Positions 62,813 through 64,000 of a stretch of DNA of 64,000 nt are shown piece after piece. How positions within the stretch are numbered: the first letter of the stretch is position 1; the number at the start of each line of letters is the position of its first letter. Under the pieces are notes generated by a model, which was not told the DNA's origin, did not search any database, and was given only the letters and a program-made list of their open reading frames with translations. The translations under genes were made by a program, and so were the position numbers. The DNA comes from Lucinisca nassula (Eukaryota; Mollusca; Bivalvia; Lucinida; Lucinidae), in the NCBI GenBank assembly GCA_963580285.1, contig OY757015.1, positions 151,154,082 to 151,218,081 on the forward strand, written 5' to 3'.

Positions 62813-63147
62813 CACTTGGTACAGTCTTGCATCTGGGGATGGCAACATAAATGCAGGCATCTGCAATTTACCTTGTTGTCCACAGACTATTGCATCAATC
62901 CAAACTTTCACCCCAATGTTCAAGTGCATTTCTCAATAACTACATTAATGAAACTTGATAAAAACTTGCATCTAAGGATGGCAACTTTAATGCAAGCATT
63001 CATAGCTGACCTTGACCTACATTTCATCGTCCACTGACTGTGTAAAGATTTCACCCCTCACAGGTGTGACATAGCCTTCGGAGGAATTCTTGTGAAATTT
63101 AGGGGTATAAGTTGATTTCAGAAATTGGCTTAAAAATGACTGAATTT

Positions 63148-63412
63148 TAATGCCCCCCCCCCCCCCCTGAAAATCTTTGATTCCGGGGGGCATATAGTAT
63201 TTGCCCTGTCTGTCTGTCTGTTTGTTTGTCTGTCTGTCTGTCTGTCCATGTCTGTTTGTTTGTCTGTCTGTCCGTCACAAAAACTTTAACCTTGATCATA
63301 ACTTCAAAAGTATTTGACCTAGCCCCATGAAACTTCACACTAATATTCACCATCACAAGGGCTACATTCTGACCAAGGGGCATTGGTCACCTATAGTGAC
63401 AGGTCTTGTTTG
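63148..63412 (+). mobile_element. E8: miniature HINE-like element
   Basis: Starts aatgcccccc, pairs with ggggggcatatag, then a (gtct)n simple repeat (63215-63275), a single core unit (aactttaaccttgatcataa), and a short hairpin GTCAC-ctata-GTGAC ending CTTGTTT. Only 265 bp. It shows the E1-E6 plan in minimal form. Confidence 0.65.
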
Positions 63413-63486
63413 CAAACAGTGAAGGCCCTGATCAGATCTGATCTTGGGGTTTTCTGTATAAAATGGATTAATCAGCATGTTTACTT

Positions 63487-63832
63487 TATAGAGAATCTTA
63501 CATGAGTGTTCATGTATTATTGAATTTATTAAACAAGTTGAGGAAAATTGATAAAATGCTTCGAAGAGCATAACAAGTTTTCTTCAACAAGTTTAATAAA
63601 TTCAATAATACATGAGCACGAATACATGAGCACGAATGCAAGATTCTATTTATCATATGACATTTAAAACGCATTTTATTCAAGATTGTTTTACAGAAAT
63701 GTCAATATTCCACCATCAGTAAATGTGACATCGTTAAGGATGTCGTATATGTAACATTACAGGGCGTATCTAACTAATTTGCATATTTAATCCACCAGTG
63801 ACTTATCAAATTTATTACATGGCGTTATTACA
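63487..63832 (-). mobile_element. Palindromic element P, copy 2 (inverted)
   Basis: tcttacatgagtgttcatgt, ttattaaacaagttgaggaa, the mirrored arm, then gatgtcgtatatgtaac and end catggcgttatta. Reverse orientation to 62088-62430, about 1.05 kb apart. The last 170 bases of the window hold nothing recognised. Confidence 0.85.
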
Positions 63833-64000
63833 TCCACAGACATGATATCATATGATAAACAATAAACAGGGTTATCCTTGAACTCTTGGAATATAAAAAT
63901 AATTATGGCAGGAAATGTAAAAGTACCTAAAGAGGATGCTGTTACATGTACAGTCAAAGTTGAGTGGGGTGAACACTGTTAGGATCATGACAATTTGTTT

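Overview
The window is eukaryotic, intron-rich and very repeat-dense. It is best explained as nuclear DNA of a marine bivalve or a close mollusc relative (inference). The reasons are pearl/HINE-like elements with internal tandem cores, a Penelope-like RT fragment together with hammerhead ribozymes, tRNA-type SINEs, mariner copies and many foldback MITEs. No bacterial operon, CRISPR array, rRNA gene or stand-alone tRNA gene is visible.

Only one host gene is recognisable: VPS36, the ESCRT-II subunit, on the + strand. Ten coding exons at 15578-15673, 18981-19049, 30919-30989, 35102-35216, 40867-40947, 43323-43439, 49587-49664, 51686-51820, 53764-53829 and 60643-60707 join in one open frame across GT-AG introns. 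They give about 298 residues colinear with animal VPS36. The last part, roughly 90 residues, lies beyond the right edge. Less than 1 kb of coding sequence is spread over 45 kb, and the introns are almost entirely transposon-derived.

Layout. 1-2478: a minus-strand HINE/Helentron-like element (E1) with 166-bp and 145-bp arrays. 2.5-9 kb: repeat fragments, a MITE, a LINE scrap, a SINE, a Penelope-like RT pseudogene and element E2. 9-17.7 kb: minus-strand non-LTR retrotransposon relics with nested insertions, the first hammerhead, and VPS36 exon 1. Intron 2 (19.05-30.9 kb): nested MITEs, a 158-bp array, SINE, element E3 carrying a nearly intact mariner, and two LINE relics, one with a PHD-like zinc finger. 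Introns 3-6: three palindromic MITE families sharing one hairpin core, element E4, a hAT-like insertion inside a split retroposon, and element E5 carrying a hammerhead. Introns 7-9: a minisatellite built from the exon 7 splice donor, more MITEs and SINEs, a second mariner, and element E6. The right end holds an inverted pair of palindromic elements and a miniature HINE (E8).

The points most worth a second look are three hammerhead ribozyme folds, the splice-donor minisatellite, the paired terminal hairpins with compensatory changes in the HINE-like elements, and the palindrome core shared by otherwise different MITEs. Family names come from sequence recognition without database searches.
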